Source: Solitalea lacus (GTDB lineage Bacteria > Bacteroidota > Bacteroidia > Sphingobacteriales > Sphingobacteriaceae). Taken from it: a stretch of DNA of 64,000 nucleotides. Location: contig NZ_CP091740.1 in NCBI RefSeq assembly GCF_022014595.1, positions 1,240,001 to 1,304,000 of the forward strand. The letters are read 5' to 3'. A model generated the notes under the pieces. It ran no database searches. It saw only the letters and a list, made by a program, of their open reading frames with translations, and was not told where the DNA came from. This document shows, one piece after another, positions 44,876 through 54,467 of this stretch (the first letter of the stretch is position 1; every line of letters starts with the position of its first letter). Both the position numbers and the translations under genes were made by a program.

Positions 44876-46555
44876 ATGCCTGATAAAGCGAATAAGTTTG
44901 GTTTATTACCCAGTTGGCTTTCTAATTATGAAAAGTCGTGGTTGAGATTTGATGTAATAGCTGGGTCAGTAGCAGCAGCTGTGGTTATTCCCAAGGCTAT
45001 GGCATATGCAACTATTGCTGGGTTGCCTGTTCAGGTAGGGTTGTATACAGTTCTAATCCCCATGGTAATTTATGCACTTAGTGGAACTTCTAGGGCTCTA
45101 AGTGTAAGTACTACCACAACTATTGCCGTGCTTACTGCAACAGAACTAGAAGATTTGAATACGATTCATAATCCCAACTTATTAATTACTGCTTTAGTTA
45201 CCTTAACATGTTTGGTTGGGATAATACTCTTGCTGTCCGCTGTAATGCGTTTGGGGTTTATTGCCAATTTTATATCTGAACCGGTACTTATAGGGTTTAA
45301 GGCAGGAATTGGGATGGTTATCATTCTTGATCAGATTTCAAAGTTGCTTGGGATTCACTTTTCAAAAGGCTCTTTTATTCATAATCTGTCATCCATAATA
45401 CAACTATTGCCAGAGTCATCCATTCCAACATTAGCGTTAGGGGTGATTATGATTATTTTGCTAATGGGATTAGAACACTTCTTTCCCAAGGTGCCAGCCC
45501 CTCTGATTGCTGTAGCACTTGGTATAACGATTATGAAGGTTCTTCATTTGCAAAGCTTTGGAATAGAGCAGGTGGGATACATTCCCAAAGGATTGCCTTC
45601 AATAGTTTGGCCAGATGTATCCTTGGTAAGTCAGCTTTGGGGTGGAGCGTTAGGCATAGCTCTGATGAGTTTTACAGAAACTATTGCCGCGGGCAGGGCC
45701 TTTTCAAAAGGTGATGAACCTCCAATTAAAGCTAATCGGGAATTGTTGGCAACAGGGTTGGCAAATACAGGTAGTGCAATATTTGGGGCCATGCCCTCTG
45801 GTGGAGGAACTTCTCAAACTGCTATAAATCGTATTGCAGGATCTAAAACACAGGTTTCTGCATTGGTCACAGCTGGAATTGCATTGTTAACCATGCTTTT
45901 TATTGCTCCACTGTTAGGGAGTATGCCTCAGGCTACTCTGGCCGCAGTTGTAATTGTCTATTCTATAGGCTTGATCAAAACCAGGGATTTTAGGGAAATA
46001 TTAAAAATAAGAAGAACAGAATTCATTTGGGCCTTAGTTGCATTGATTGGGGTGGTTTTGTTTGGCACACTCAAAGGAATCGTTGTTGCCATTATTGTTT
46101 CGTTAATAGCTCTTGCTCAACAAGTAGCCGATCCTCCTTTAAGAGTGCTGGGACGTAAGCCCGGAAGCAATGTTTTTCGGCCATTATCAGTGGAGCATCC
46201 TGAAGATGAAACCTATCCAGGATTATTAATCCTCCGGCCGGAAGGTCGTATATTCTTTTTAAATGCTTCAAGGGTAGGAGAAAAGATTAATGCCTTGCTT
46301 AGTAAGTATAAGCCTCGGGTAATTGCAATTGATTTTAGTGGGGTATTTGATCTTGAGTATACGGCTTTAAAGATGCTTATCGAAGCAGAGAAAAGGCTAA
46401 GTAATGCCGGTATTTCGGTGTGGCTGGTTGGGCTTAATCCAACAGTGTTGGAAATGGTTAATCGTTCATCGCTTAGTGAAACGCTTGGGTTAAGTCGAAT
46501 GCATTTTAGTCTTGAACTTGCAGTTAAAAAGTTTAATGAGGAAAAAGGTAATTAA
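44876..46555 (+). CDS. SulP/SLC26 family anion transporter with STAS domain
   Basis: Start at ATG 44876 (MPDKANKFG), 559 residues; the TTG at 44864 is less likely. The N-terminal signature region (AAAVVIPKAMAYATIAGLPVQVGLYT) and about 10-14 membrane spans form the SulP permease; a cytoplasmic STAS domain (about 435-550, with AIDFSGVFDLEYTALKMLIEAE) closes it. Members carry sulfate, bicarbonate or other anions; residue-level choice is not possible. It stands 47 bases before PPK2 on the same strand and may be co-transcribed. Confidence 0.93.
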   Translation: MPDKANKFGLLPSWLSNYEKSWLRFDVIAGSVAAAVVIPKAMAYATIAGLPVQVGLYTVLIPMVIYALSGTSRALSVSTTTTIAVLTATELEDLNTIHNPNLLITALVTLTCLVGIILLLSAVMRLGFIANFISEPVLIGFKAGIGMVIILDQISKLLGIHFSKGSFIHNLSSIIQLLPESSIPTLALGVIMIILLMGLEHFFPKVPAPLIAVALGITIMKVLHLQSFGIEQVGYIPKGLPSIVWPDVSLVSQLWGGALGIALMSFTETIAAGRAFSKGDEPPIKANRELLATGLANTGSAIFGAMPSGGGTSQTAINRIAGSKTQVSALVTAGIALLTMLFIAPLLGSMPQATLAAVVIVYSIGLIKTRDFREILKIRRTEFIWALVALIGVVLFGTLKGIVVAIIVSLIALAQQVADPPLRVLGRKPGSNVFRPLSVEHPEDETYPGLLILRPEGRIFFLNASRVGEKINALLSKYKPRVIAIDFSGVFDLEYTALKMLIEAEKRLSNAGISVWLVGLNPTVLEMVNRSSLSETLGLSRMHFSLELAVKKFNEEKGN

Positions 46556-46602
46556 TGGTTGATAGTTTAAGGTTGTTTTAAGTTTAAATAAATTAGTTGG
46601 TT

Positions 46603-47436
46603 ATGAAAAATAAGGATGCTAAAAAAAAGAAAGAGAAATCTGAGAATAAACCTGAACAGAATGTGAAAATGAAGGGTAAAGATTATGAGGATGAATTGGA
46701 GAAGCTTCATGTAGAATTGGTTAAACTTCAAGAGTGGGTCAAACAAGAAGGTCTAAAGGTATGTATTGTATTTGAAGGACGTGATGGTGCTGGAAAAGGT
46801 GGGACCATAAAGGCTATAACAGATCGTGTTAGTCCACGTGTTTTTAGAGTAGTGGCCTTAACAGCTCCTTCTGATAGAGAGAAAAGCCAAATGTACATTC
46901 AGCGTTATCTTCCCTACCTGCCTGCGGCGGGAGAGGTTGTGATATTTGACAGAAGCTGGTATAATAGGGCAGGGGTTGAGCGTGTGATGGGTTTCTGTAC
47001 GGAAGAAATGGCTAAGAAATTCCTGAAGGCTGTGCCTCTGGTTGAAAAAGCCATTGTTGATTCGGGAATAATACTAATTAAATATTGGTTAGAGGTTAGC
47101 CAGGAAGAGCAAACTCGCCGACTTGAGTCTAGAATTGGCGATGGCCGGAAGATATGGAAGCTTTCTCCAATGGATCTTAAATCGTATAATCGATGGTATG
47201 ATTATTCACGGGCGAGAGATGAGATGTTTTTAGCTACGGATACTGGTTTTGCACCTTGGTATGTTGCCCGCTCCGACGATAAGAAGAAAGTGCGTTTAAA
47301 TATAATCTCTCATTTACTGAGCCATATTCCTTATGAAAGCCTTCCGCATATGAAAATAAAATTGCCTAAACGCCAATCCGCCGAAGGTTACAAAGAACCT
47401 GATTATCCATTTAAATACATAAAGGAACGATTTTAG
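46603..47436 (+). CDS. ppk2: Polyphosphate kinase 2 family protein
   Basis: 277 residues from ATG 46603. A Lys/Glu-rich N-terminus (1-28) leads to the PPK2 core: Walker A FEGRDGAGKGGTIKAI (about 58-73), the lid region, Walker B VVIFDRSWYNRAGVE and the conserved WYVARSDDKKKVRLN. PPK2 enzymes use polyphosphate to phosphorylate nucleoside mono- or diphosphates, or the reverse. The length and Walker A type match single-domain class I to III enzymes; class cannot be fixed by eye. Near a phosphate-related SusCD locus. Confidence 0.95.
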   Translation: MKNKDAKKKKEKSENKPEQNVKMKGKDYEDELEKLHVELVKLQEWVKQEGLKVCIVFEGRDGAGKGGTIKAITDRVSPRVFRVVALTAPSDREKSQMYIQRYLPYLPAAGEVVIFDRSWYNRAGVERVMGFCTEEMAKKFLKAVPLVEKAIVDSGIILIKYWLEVSQEEQTRRLESRIGDGRKIWKLSPMDLKSYNRWYDYSRARDEMFLATDTGFAPWYVARSDDKKKVRLNIISHLLSHIPYESLPHMKIKLPKRQSAEGYKEPDYPFKYIKERF

Positions 47437-47454
47437 GTATATAGTTGTTCAATT

Positions 47455-47492
47455 AAAAAAGGTTTAAGCCATTCTTAAATGACTTAAACCTT
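47455..47492 (-). terminator. Terminator between PPK2 and the small minus-strand gene
   Basis: AAGGTTTAAG (47459-47468) pairs perfectly with CTTAAACCTT (47483-47492). A run of six A on its left gives a T-run on the minus strand, so it mainly serves the small gene; it may also stop PPK2 transcripts. Confidence 0.8.
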
Positions 47493-47516
47493 CTACGGAT
47501 ACTGTGAAAAGCTGAA

Positions 47517-47741
47517 TTACTTGCGGGTTGAATTCGAGTAACTTAATATGAACTCAACCGATTGCCGGCTAGGTTCTACCATAACTTGGTTCAAGGCTTC
47601 TTTAATACTTGCCAGATTTTCAAATCCTTCAGTAATAGCCTCTTCCGCTGCCAGGGATTGCTCCATCATTTCAGCTTCTTCGATTTTTTCTTGAGTGCGC
47701 AATTTTGATTTGGAATTTTGTTGAGTAAAAGTTTCTACCAT
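47517..47741 (-). CDS. Small acidic coiled protein, unknown
   Basis: 74 residues, no signal peptide, rich in Glu, Gln, Ala and Ser (KIEEAEMMEQSLAAEEAITEG). Predicted mostly helical. No family recognised. It has its own terminator and faces away from the SusC gene, which together support it as real. Function unknown. Confidence 0.55.
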   Translation of the reverse strand: MVETFTQQNSKSKLRTQEKIEEAEMMEQSLAAEEAITEGFENLASIKEALNQVMVEPSRQSVEFILSYSNSTRK

Positions 47742-48074
47742 ATATAATCATTTGTTAGCGTGAGTATTAAGATAACGATATGGGTGTATGTTTATTTTGT
47801 GTCTACCTTAAAAAATAATAAAAAATAACTTAAGCGGTTCGTTTTGTCCTTTGTTTAACTTAACGATCCGTTATTTAATGTTATTGTTTACTTTGAAAAA
47901 AATGACTCAGGTATCGTTATAGCTTTCTTTGATTTTTATTGATATAAAAAAGTTAAGAAAAGTAACCTATTGTAACGATCAATATACCTAATGGTTGTTA
48001 AATGTTAATATAGTATTAGTCATTACTTAATACTGTGAGAATAGTTTCGCGGCAAAATCAAGCTATAATAAAAA
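47742..48074. promoter_or_regulatory. 333-bp regulatory region upstream of the second SusC, with repeated TAACGAT
   Basis: No ORF. TAACGAT occurs at 47773-47779, 47861-47867 and 47973-47979 on the plus strand and as ATCGTTA at 47913-47919, four times in about 210 bases. Spacing is 88, 52 and 60 bases. Promoter-like boxes include TTTACTTTG near 47888 and TAGTTTCG near 48046. The repeats could be operator sites for a regulator of the locus. Confidence 0.45.
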
Positions 48075-51000
48075 GTGGAACTAAATTTTACTAAGCAAAA
48101 CCGTGCGACTGTTTTAACAATGATTCTATTCTTAATAGGATTTATAAGTAATGTTAAGGCGCAGGTTGCAACCATCTCAGGTACTGTTACCGACAAGAAT
48201 GGCCCATTGCCGGGTGTTACTGTTTCAATTAAAGGATCGAAAGTGGGAACAGCGACTGATATAAACGGTTCGTATTCATTAAAACTTACTGCCGGGTTAA
48301 GTCAGTTGAACTCAACTATTGAGTTTAAAAGTATTGGTTACAATACAATTGAAAAACCATTAAATGGGGATACCACAATTAGTGTGGTAATGAATGAAGA
48401 AGAAAAGATACTAGGTGAAGTTGTTGTTACTGCATTAGGAATCAAGCGCGAGGACAAGGCATTAGGTTATGCAGCCCAATCTATTAACTCAAAACAGGTG
48501 ACTGAGGCCCGTTCAAATAACTGGGTAAGTTCGTTATCTGGTAAGGTAGCAGGGTTAAATTTGATCTCAACCGGTTCTGGTCCATTAAATTCAACACGTA
48601 TCACTTTACGTGGCGACAACTCGCTAAACCCTAATGGAAATAATGCACTGATCGTATTGGATGGGGTGCCCATGAGTAGCAGTATGACAAGTGCTGGGGT
48701 AACCAACGCTTATGGCGCGGGCTCTGGTAATGATGTTCCAATTGACTTTGGGAATGGTGTTTCAGATATCAATCCAGATGATATTGAAGCTATAACAGTG
48801 CTAAAAGGAGCTAGTGCTACTGCACTTTATGGAAGCAGGGCAGCTAATGGGGCCTTGATTATTACAACCAAGTCGGGTGCTCGTAAAAATAAAGGCTTAG
48901 GTGTTACAGTAAGCTCAAATACCAGTTTTAACGATGTGTTAAAATGGCCTGATTACCAACATGAATATGGTCAGGGAGTAGGAAAAACACTTACCCCGGC
49001 TAAAGATTTATATTATTCCTATGGAGCAACAGCTGATGGAGCAAGTACCGGAGGAACAAGTAGTGCTTTTGGTCCGAAATTTAATGGGCAGTCTTATTTT
49101 CAGTATAATCCAGCAACACAAGCCGGAGGTGTGGATCGCGTCCTATGGCAACCTTATAAAAATAATATAAGCGACTTTTGGAGAACCGGATCAACAATTA
49201 CCAATAGCATTTCTTTAGAAGGAGGAAATGAAAAGGGATCGGCACGAGCTTCATTAACGCATACCAAAAATAACTGGATAATGCCAAATACCGGTTTTAA
49301 GCGTATTACGGCTGCTGTGAGTTTGAACTATAATGTTTCAGAGAAGTTGAAAATAGCTTCAAAGGTGAACTATACCAATAAGCAGAGTGATAACTTACCG
49401 GCAACAGGTTACAACAATCAGTCTATTTCGTATTTCATGATTTTCCAAAACCCAAATGTTGATTTGTCATGGTATGCACCTCGTTGGAAAAATGGAAAAT
49501 ATGAAGTTGATCAAATCCACCCGTTCAGTACGTTTATTGATAACCCTTATGTAATTGCGTACGAGATGACCAACAAAATGAATAATAATCAGGTAGTTGG
49601 TAATGTGTCGGCAACGTATGAGTTTTCTCCTAAGTTAAACTTAATGGTGCGTTCGGGTATTGATATGAATAATGAAACCCGTGCTCAGCAACGTCCGTTT
49701 AGTACGGCAAACTTCCAAAATGGATACTTCAAACAGCAGAATATCTCAAATTATGAGGTGAATACTGACGGCTTGTTAACCTATAAAGATAAATTCTTGT
49801 CAATAGTTGATCTAACAGCATCTGTAGGGGGCAACACAATGAGTCGTAAATATAATGGTGTTAATGGTTATGTTGATGGATTAGTAATTCCAGGAATATA
49901 CAAACTTTCTAATGGTATTAACTCACCAACTATGTCAACCAATATTCAAAATAAAATGGTTAACAGTTTGTATGGTATGGCATCGTTGGGGTATAAGGGT
50001 AAGATATACTTAGATTTTACCGGACGCAATGATTGGTCCAGTGCGTTACCAATACAGAATAACTCATTCTTCTATCCTTCAGTAAGTTCAAGCTTTATTC
50101 TGAACGAGCTTTTTAAGCTTCCGATGGAAGTTTCATTTGCTAAGTTGCGAGTGTCTGCTGCTCAAGTAGGAAATGATACTAATCCGTATAAAACTAGTAA
50201 ATATTATGGAGCAAGTGAGTTTCCTGGTTCCGGTTCAGTTTCAACTACCTTATACAATGTCAACTTTAAGCCAGAACTAACAACAAGTTATGAAGCAGGT
50301 TTAGATGTTCGGATGTTTGGTGGCCAACTAGGGATAGATGCAACAGTGTATAATAACTACACTCAAAATCAAATTCTTGATGTGCCTTTGGAGCCATCGA
50401 CCGGTTACTTTGCGGCGGTTCTAAACGCTGGAAAAGTTAGAAATCAGGGTGTTGAGTTAATGTTGAATGTAAAACCTTTTGATAAAGCATTTAAATGGTC
50501 TAGTACAATAACTTGGGCGAAAAATAAAAATAAAGTGCTTGAGCTGGCAGAAGGAATGATTGATCAACAGGTAATAGGTTATGGAGGAAATGCTACGTTG
50601 ATTGCTAAGGTTGGTGGCTCAACAGGAGATATCTATGGCTTTGGTTTTTTACGTTCTCCAGAAGGTAAAGTTATTTATGGTACAGATGGATTGCCTGCCC
50701 GTCCTGACGAAATACAATACATCGGTAATGCTTACGCCGATTGGAAAGGTGGATTCTCCAACGAATTCGCCTACAAAAACTTCCGTTTAAGTATTTTGGT
50801 TGATGGTCAGTATGGCGGATTGATTTACTCCCAAACTCACCATAAAATGAGTGAGCAAGGTAAATTAAAGCATACTTTGGTGGGTCGTGAAGAGGGTTAT
50901 ATTATTGGAGATGGAGTTGTGAAGAATGCTGATGGAGCCTATGCTCCTAACACTACCAAAGTCGCCGTTGGTTACTACTATGCTGATTATTATCGTCGAG

Positions 51001-51272
51001 CAAACGTTGAAGCTAACTCATTTGACGCTTCATTCTTGAAATTAAGAGAAGTAAGGTTAGAATATAATCTGCCCAAAAAATGGTTAAACAAAGTGTTTGT
51101 AAACCAGGCTAGTGTTGCACTTTATGGTCGTGATTTAGCCATGGCCACAAACTTCCCAATGTTCGATCCCGAAACTGCCGCATTAAACGGTTCAACAATT
51201 TTGCCAGGTGTTGAAATGGGACAATTACCCACTCCGCGTACGTTTGGTATGAACCTTACATTGAAATTCTAA
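48075..51272 (+). CDS. SusC/RagA family TonB-linked outer-membrane transporter
   Basis: 1065 residues. The start is GTG 48075: an in-frame stop lies one codon upstream, and the next ATG would cut off the signal peptide (ATVLTMILFLIGFISNVKAQ). Then come a carboxypeptidase-regulatory-like domain (about 33-115), TonB-box-like GEVVVTALGI, a plug with KGASATALYGSRAANGAL and the barrel ending in F. No STN domain. Together with the SusD-like gene 18 bases downstream it forms an importer, here linked with a phosphoesterase instead of peptidases. Confidence 0.95.
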   Translation: MELNFTKQNRATVLTMILFLIGFISNVKAQVATISGTVTDKNGPLPGVTVSIKGSKVGTATDINGSYSLKLTAGLSQLNSTIEFKSIGYNTIEKPLNGDTTISVVMNEEEKILGEVVVTALGIKREDKALGYAAQSINSKQVTEARSNNWVSSLSGKVAGLNLISTGSGPLNSTRITLRGDNSLNPNGNNALIVLDGVPMSSSMTSAGVTNAYGAGSGNDVPIDFGNGVSDINPDDIEAITVLKGASATALYGSRAANGALIITTKSGARKNKGLGVTVSSNTSFNDVLKWPDYQHEYGQGVGKTLTPAKDLYYSYGATADGASTGGTSSAFGPKFNGQSYFQYNPATQAGGVDRVLWQPYKNNISDFWRTGSTITNSISLEGGNEKGSARASLTHTKNNWIMPNTGFKRITAAVSLNYNVSEKLKIASKVNYTNKQSDNLPATGYNNQSISYFMIFQNPNVDLSWYAPRWKNGKYEVDQIHPFSTFIDNPYVIAYEMTNKMNNNQVVGNVSATYEFSPKLNLMVRSGIDMNNETRAQQRPFSTANFQNGYFKQQNISNYEVNTDGLLTYKDKFLSIVDLTASVGGNTMSRKYNGVNGYVDGLVIPGIYKLSNGINSPTMSTNIQNKMVNSLYGMASLGYKGKIYLDFTGRNDWSSALPIQNNSFFYPSVSSSFILNELFKLPMEVSFAKLRVSAAQVGNDTNPYKTSKYYGASEFPGSGSVSTTLYNVNFKPELTTSYEAGLDVRMFGGQLGIDATVYNNYTQNQILDVPLEPSTGYFAAVLNAGKVRNQGVELMLNVKPFDKAFKWSSTITWAKNKNKVLELAEGMIDQQVIGYGGNATLIAKVGGSTGDIYGFGFLRSPEGKVIYGTDGLPARPDEIQYIGNAYADWKGGFSNEFAYKNFRLSILVDGQYGGLIYSQTHHKMSEQGKLKHTLVGREEGYIIGDGVVKNADGAYAPNTTKVAVGYYYADYYRRANVEANSFDASFLKLREVRLEYNLPKKWLNKVFVNQASVALYGRDLAMATNFPMFDPETAALNGSTILPGVEMGQLPTPRTFGMNLTLKF

Positions 51273-51290
51273 TTACTAAAACAAGAACTG

Positions 51291-52766
51291 ATGAAATCAA
51301 CTATAAAGAAAATAGCTGTATTAATGATTGCGTTAAGTACAATTAGCGCATCATGTACCTCTGATTTTGAAGAATTGAATAAAGATCCTAACCGCATTGA
51401 TAAAATTAGTCCGGGAACTTTACTTAACCCGATTATTTACAATTTGGCAAGCTTTAATACTGCCCGAAGCGATGACTTTACCTTTGAATTAATGCAAGTA
51501 GCTTTGCCTTACCCGAGTGCTTCAGGAGGCGTACATCGCTACAATGTTTCAGAAGCGGCAGGCAATTCAACCTGGAAAACTTACTATCAATGGTTGGTGA
51601 ATACCAAAGAGATGTTGGCTGCGGCTGAGTCGTCTCAGGATAATAACTACAAAGCCATTGCCTTAACACTGAATTCATGGATTTATTCATTGCTGACAGA
51701 TTGTTTTGGCGATGTGCCTATGGACGAAGCTGCTCGAGGTGATGAGCTAATTTTTCAACCTAAGTTTAACAAGCAGCAAGAAATCTACACAAAGATTTTA
51801 ACTGATTTGGAAACTGCAAACGGTTTGTTCGATGTGTCAAAAAAAATGAGCTATGGGGTTGATATTTTGTATGCAAATGATGTGTTGAAATGGCAAAAGT
51901 TCTGTAATTCGTTGCGTTTACGTTTGTTACTGCGTGTTTCAAAGCGTGCCGAAATGAACTCATTCATCAAAATGGCAGCCATTATTAATGATGCCGCAAA
52001 GTATCCGGTTTTTACTAAAAACGATGATGCTGCAATTTTGAAAATTACGGGTGTAACCCCTAATGTTTCCCCTTGGGGTCGCGCAATTGATTTTACTACT
52101 TCCGTTTCGGCTGGAGCTTTCTTTATAGATAACCTTAATAATTTTAAAGATCCGCGTTTAGTCAAGTTAAATACACAGGCCAAAAGTACTGATGGTAAAA
52201 CCACTATCGGTTACAAGGGCATTCCGAGCGGGTATGCGGGGAATGAATCGCAGTTTAAATATCAACCATCAAACTTAAATATTGCTTTGGTTACGGCTCC
52301 AATGATTTCGGTTATTATGAGCTATGCAGAAGTAGAGTTTATTAAGGCTGAATTGGCGCAGCAAGGAAAAACTTCCGGTGATGCTAAAAGTCATTACGAA
52401 AAAGGGGTGAAGGCAGCTATTGAGCAGTGGGGAGCTGTAATGCCTGCTGATTATTTTACCAACGCCGAAACATTAATCTATACAGCTTATGATGGAACTC
52501 TTGAGCGCATTATGCTTCAAAAGTATTATTCATTGTACTTTAATGATTATCAGCAATGGTTTGAGTATCGTCGTACTGGTTTGCCAAAATTGCCGATAGC
52601 CGATGGTATGGTTAATAATAAAGTAATGCCTGTTCGATTTAAATATCCTTCAACTGTACAATCGAGCAACTACGAGAACTATAAGAAAGCGGTTGAATCA
52701 ATGGGTGGAGATGATATCAATACCAAAGTTTGGTGGGAAAAAAATAATAGTCCGATACTAAATTGA
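51291..52766 (+). CDS. SusD-like nutrient-binding lipoprotein (SusD_2/SusD-like_2 type)
   Basis: 491 residues with lipobox ISASC (Cys22). DFEELNKDPNR at the mature start and ALTLNSWIYSLLTDCFGDVPMDEA in the core are typical of the SusD-like_2 subgroup rather than RagB. The C-terminal QQWFEYRRTGLPKLP is also conserved. Surface lipoprotein lid and binder for the SusC partner. Ends 97 bases before the phosphoesterase gene. Confidence 0.94.
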   Translation: MKSTIKKIAVLMIALSTISASCTSDFEELNKDPNRIDKISPGTLLNPIIYNLASFNTARSDDFTFELMQVALPYPSASGGVHRYNVSEAAGNSTWKTYYQWLVNTKEMLAAAESSQDNNYKAIALTLNSWIYSLLTDCFGDVPMDEAARGDELIFQPKFNKQQEIYTKILTDLETANGLFDVSKKMSYGVDILYANDVLKWQKFCNSLRLRLLLRVSKRAEMNSFIKMAAIINDAAKYPVFTKNDDAAILKITGVTPNVSPWGRAIDFTTSVSAGAFFIDNLNNFKDPRLVKLNTQAKSTDGKTTIGYKGIPSGYAGNESQFKYQPSNLNIALVTAPMISVIMSYAEVEFIKAELAQQGKTSGDAKSHYEKGVKAAIEQWGAVMPADYFTNAETLIYTAYDGTLERIMLQKYYSLYFNDYQQWFEYRRTGLPKLPIADGMVNNKVMPVRFKYPSTVQSSNYENYKKAVESMGGDDINTKVWWEKNNSPILN

Positions 52767-52863
52767 GCTGTAAAACTTCACTGAGCGCATGCGGGGTTGC
52801 TTTCTGTTTTTTGATCAAAAGGTTCTGATATGTGCTCATTAATTATCAATTAAATAAGATAAA

Positions 52864-54357
52864 ATGTTTAGAAGAGATTTTCTTAAAAATATGGGTTTGT
52901 TGGGTGCTGTTGCCAGTTTACCAACTGTTCTTGTAAATGCTGCTACTACCAAAGGAAGCTTAAATGATATTGCTGCTATTACATTAAAAGGTCGAGTGCT
53001 TGAACAAGGCAAGGGAGTTGGTGGAGTTGCAGTTACCGACGGAATTAATATTGTCCTAACTGATACCAAAGGCAACTACCAATTGCTAAGCAATAAAACT
53101 GCGCAATTTGTTTATATATCAACGCCATCAGGCTATAAAATTGAACATATTGATTGGGTTGCTAGTTTTTACAAGCCGATTGAAAAAAGTGGAGCTGTTT
53201 TTAATGCCGATTTTAATCTTACCAAACTGACAAAGTCTGATCATAAACATCAGTTTGTTGTTTGGGCTGATCCGCAAATTCAGTCCCGGTCAGATGCCGA
53301 TCAATTATTGAACACTTCGGCACCCGACTTGAGAGAGCTGGTTAAAAATTATGGAGAAGATGCTTTGTTTCATGGTATTGGTTGTGGAGACCTAGTTTTT
53401 GATCGTTTTGAACTATTTGCTGATTATAAAAAAGCAGTAGCTATTTCGGGTATTCCTTTCTTTCAAGTGTTAGGTAATCATGATATGGATTTAGAAGGGG
53501 TTAGGAGTGATGAACAGTCGTCTGCAACATTTAAACAGCAGTTTGGTCCAACGTATTATTCATTTAACCGGGGTAAAATTCATTACGTGGTTTTAGATGA
53601 TGTGTTTTTTGTTGGGGCCAAGAAAAAATATATCGGTTATATTACTGAAAATCAGCTAAGCTGGTTAGAACAAGATTTAAAAAATGTCCCACATGGTTCA
53701 ACCGTTATGGTTGCCCTTCATATTCCAACTGATTCGGGTGATAAACGACGTAATGGATTAATGGAAGAAAGCATGGGTGGGGTTGTGGTTAATCGCCAAC
53801 AGCTATATAATATTCTTGAACCATATAATGTTCATATCTTATCGGGCCATACCCACTGGAATGAGCATGTGATTGTTAATGATAAATTGATGGAGCATAA
53901 TCACGGTACTGTTTGTGGAGCCTGGTGGAGCGGTCCGTTCTGTGGGGATGGAACGCCAAACGGTTATGGTGTTTATGAGGTTGACGGTGATAATGTTAAA
54001 TGGTATTATAAGTCGACCGGTAAATCAAAAGATTACCAGCTAATGGTTCACGCAAAAGGTGCTTATAAAGAATATGCCGATAGTATTATGGCTAATGTTT
54101 GGAATTGGGATCCTAAATGGAAAATTGAATGGTTGGAAGATGGCGTTTTAAAAGGTGAAATGCAGCGCATTACAGGTTATGATCCACTAACTGTTGAGTT
54201 GTATCAAGGGCCAGCAATACCGGCTTATCATAAATGGGTGGAACCAATTAAAACAGATCATTTGTTTATAGCAACACCTTCTTCTGGTGCAAAAAGCATA
54301 ACCGTTAGGGCAACCGATCGTTTTGGAAATGTATATGAGCAAACCGCTCAGGTTTAA
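52864..54357 (+). CDS. Tat-exported calcineurin-like phosphoesterase
   Basis: 497 residues. The N-terminus MFRRDFLKNMGLLG is a twin-arginine (RRxFLK) signal. An N-terminal Ig-like domain (about 40-125) is followed by the metallophosphoesterase core: ADPQ (Asp136, Gln138) where most families have DxH, GDLVFD (Asp176), GNHD (204-207), ALHIP, and GHTH (328-331). A C-terminal beta domain ends the protein. Such three-domain proteins occur beside SusCD pairs and likely release phosphate from an imported or surface-bound phosphorylated substrate. Tat export fits a metal cofactor inserted before export. Likely co-transcribed with SusCD. Confidence 0.92.
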   Translation: MFRRDFLKNMGLLGAVASLPTVLVNAATTKGSLNDIAAITLKGRVLEQGKGVGGVAVTDGINIVLTDTKGNYQLLSNKTAQFVYISTPSGYKIEHIDWVASFYKPIEKSGAVFNADFNLTKLTKSDHKHQFVVWADPQIQSRSDADQLLNTSAPDLRELVKNYGEDALFHGIGCGDLVFDRFELFADYKKAVAISGIPFFQVLGNHDMDLEGVRSDEQSSATFKQQFGPTYYSFNRGKIHYVVLDDVFFVGAKKKYIGYITENQLSWLEQDLKNVPHGSTVMVALHIPTDSGDKRRNGLMEESMGGVVVNRQQLYNILEPYNVHILSGHTHWNEHVIVNDKLMEHNHGTVCGAWWSGPFCGDGTPNGYGVYEVDGDNVKWYYKSTGKSKDYQLMVHAKGAYKEYADSIMANVWNWDPKWKIEWLEDGVLKGEMQRITGYDPLTVELYQGPAIPAYHKWVEPIKTDHLFIATPSSGAKSITVRATDRFGNVYEQTAQV

Positions 54358-54379
54358 TATATAAATTGGTTAACGATAA

Positions 54380-54404
54380 AAAAGGCTGCAATGAGCAGCC
54401 TTTT
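54380..54404. terminator. Bidirectional terminator
   Basis: AAAAGGCTGC (54380-54389) pairs with GCAGCCTTTT (54395-54404), 10-bp perfect stem between the phosphoesterase and the convergent lipoprotein gene. Confidence 0.88.
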
Positions 54405-54467
54405 ATCATTTGAACAAATGTTTGTTAACTAGAACAATAGGGTCGGAATTGCAACTTCGGTATGAGA

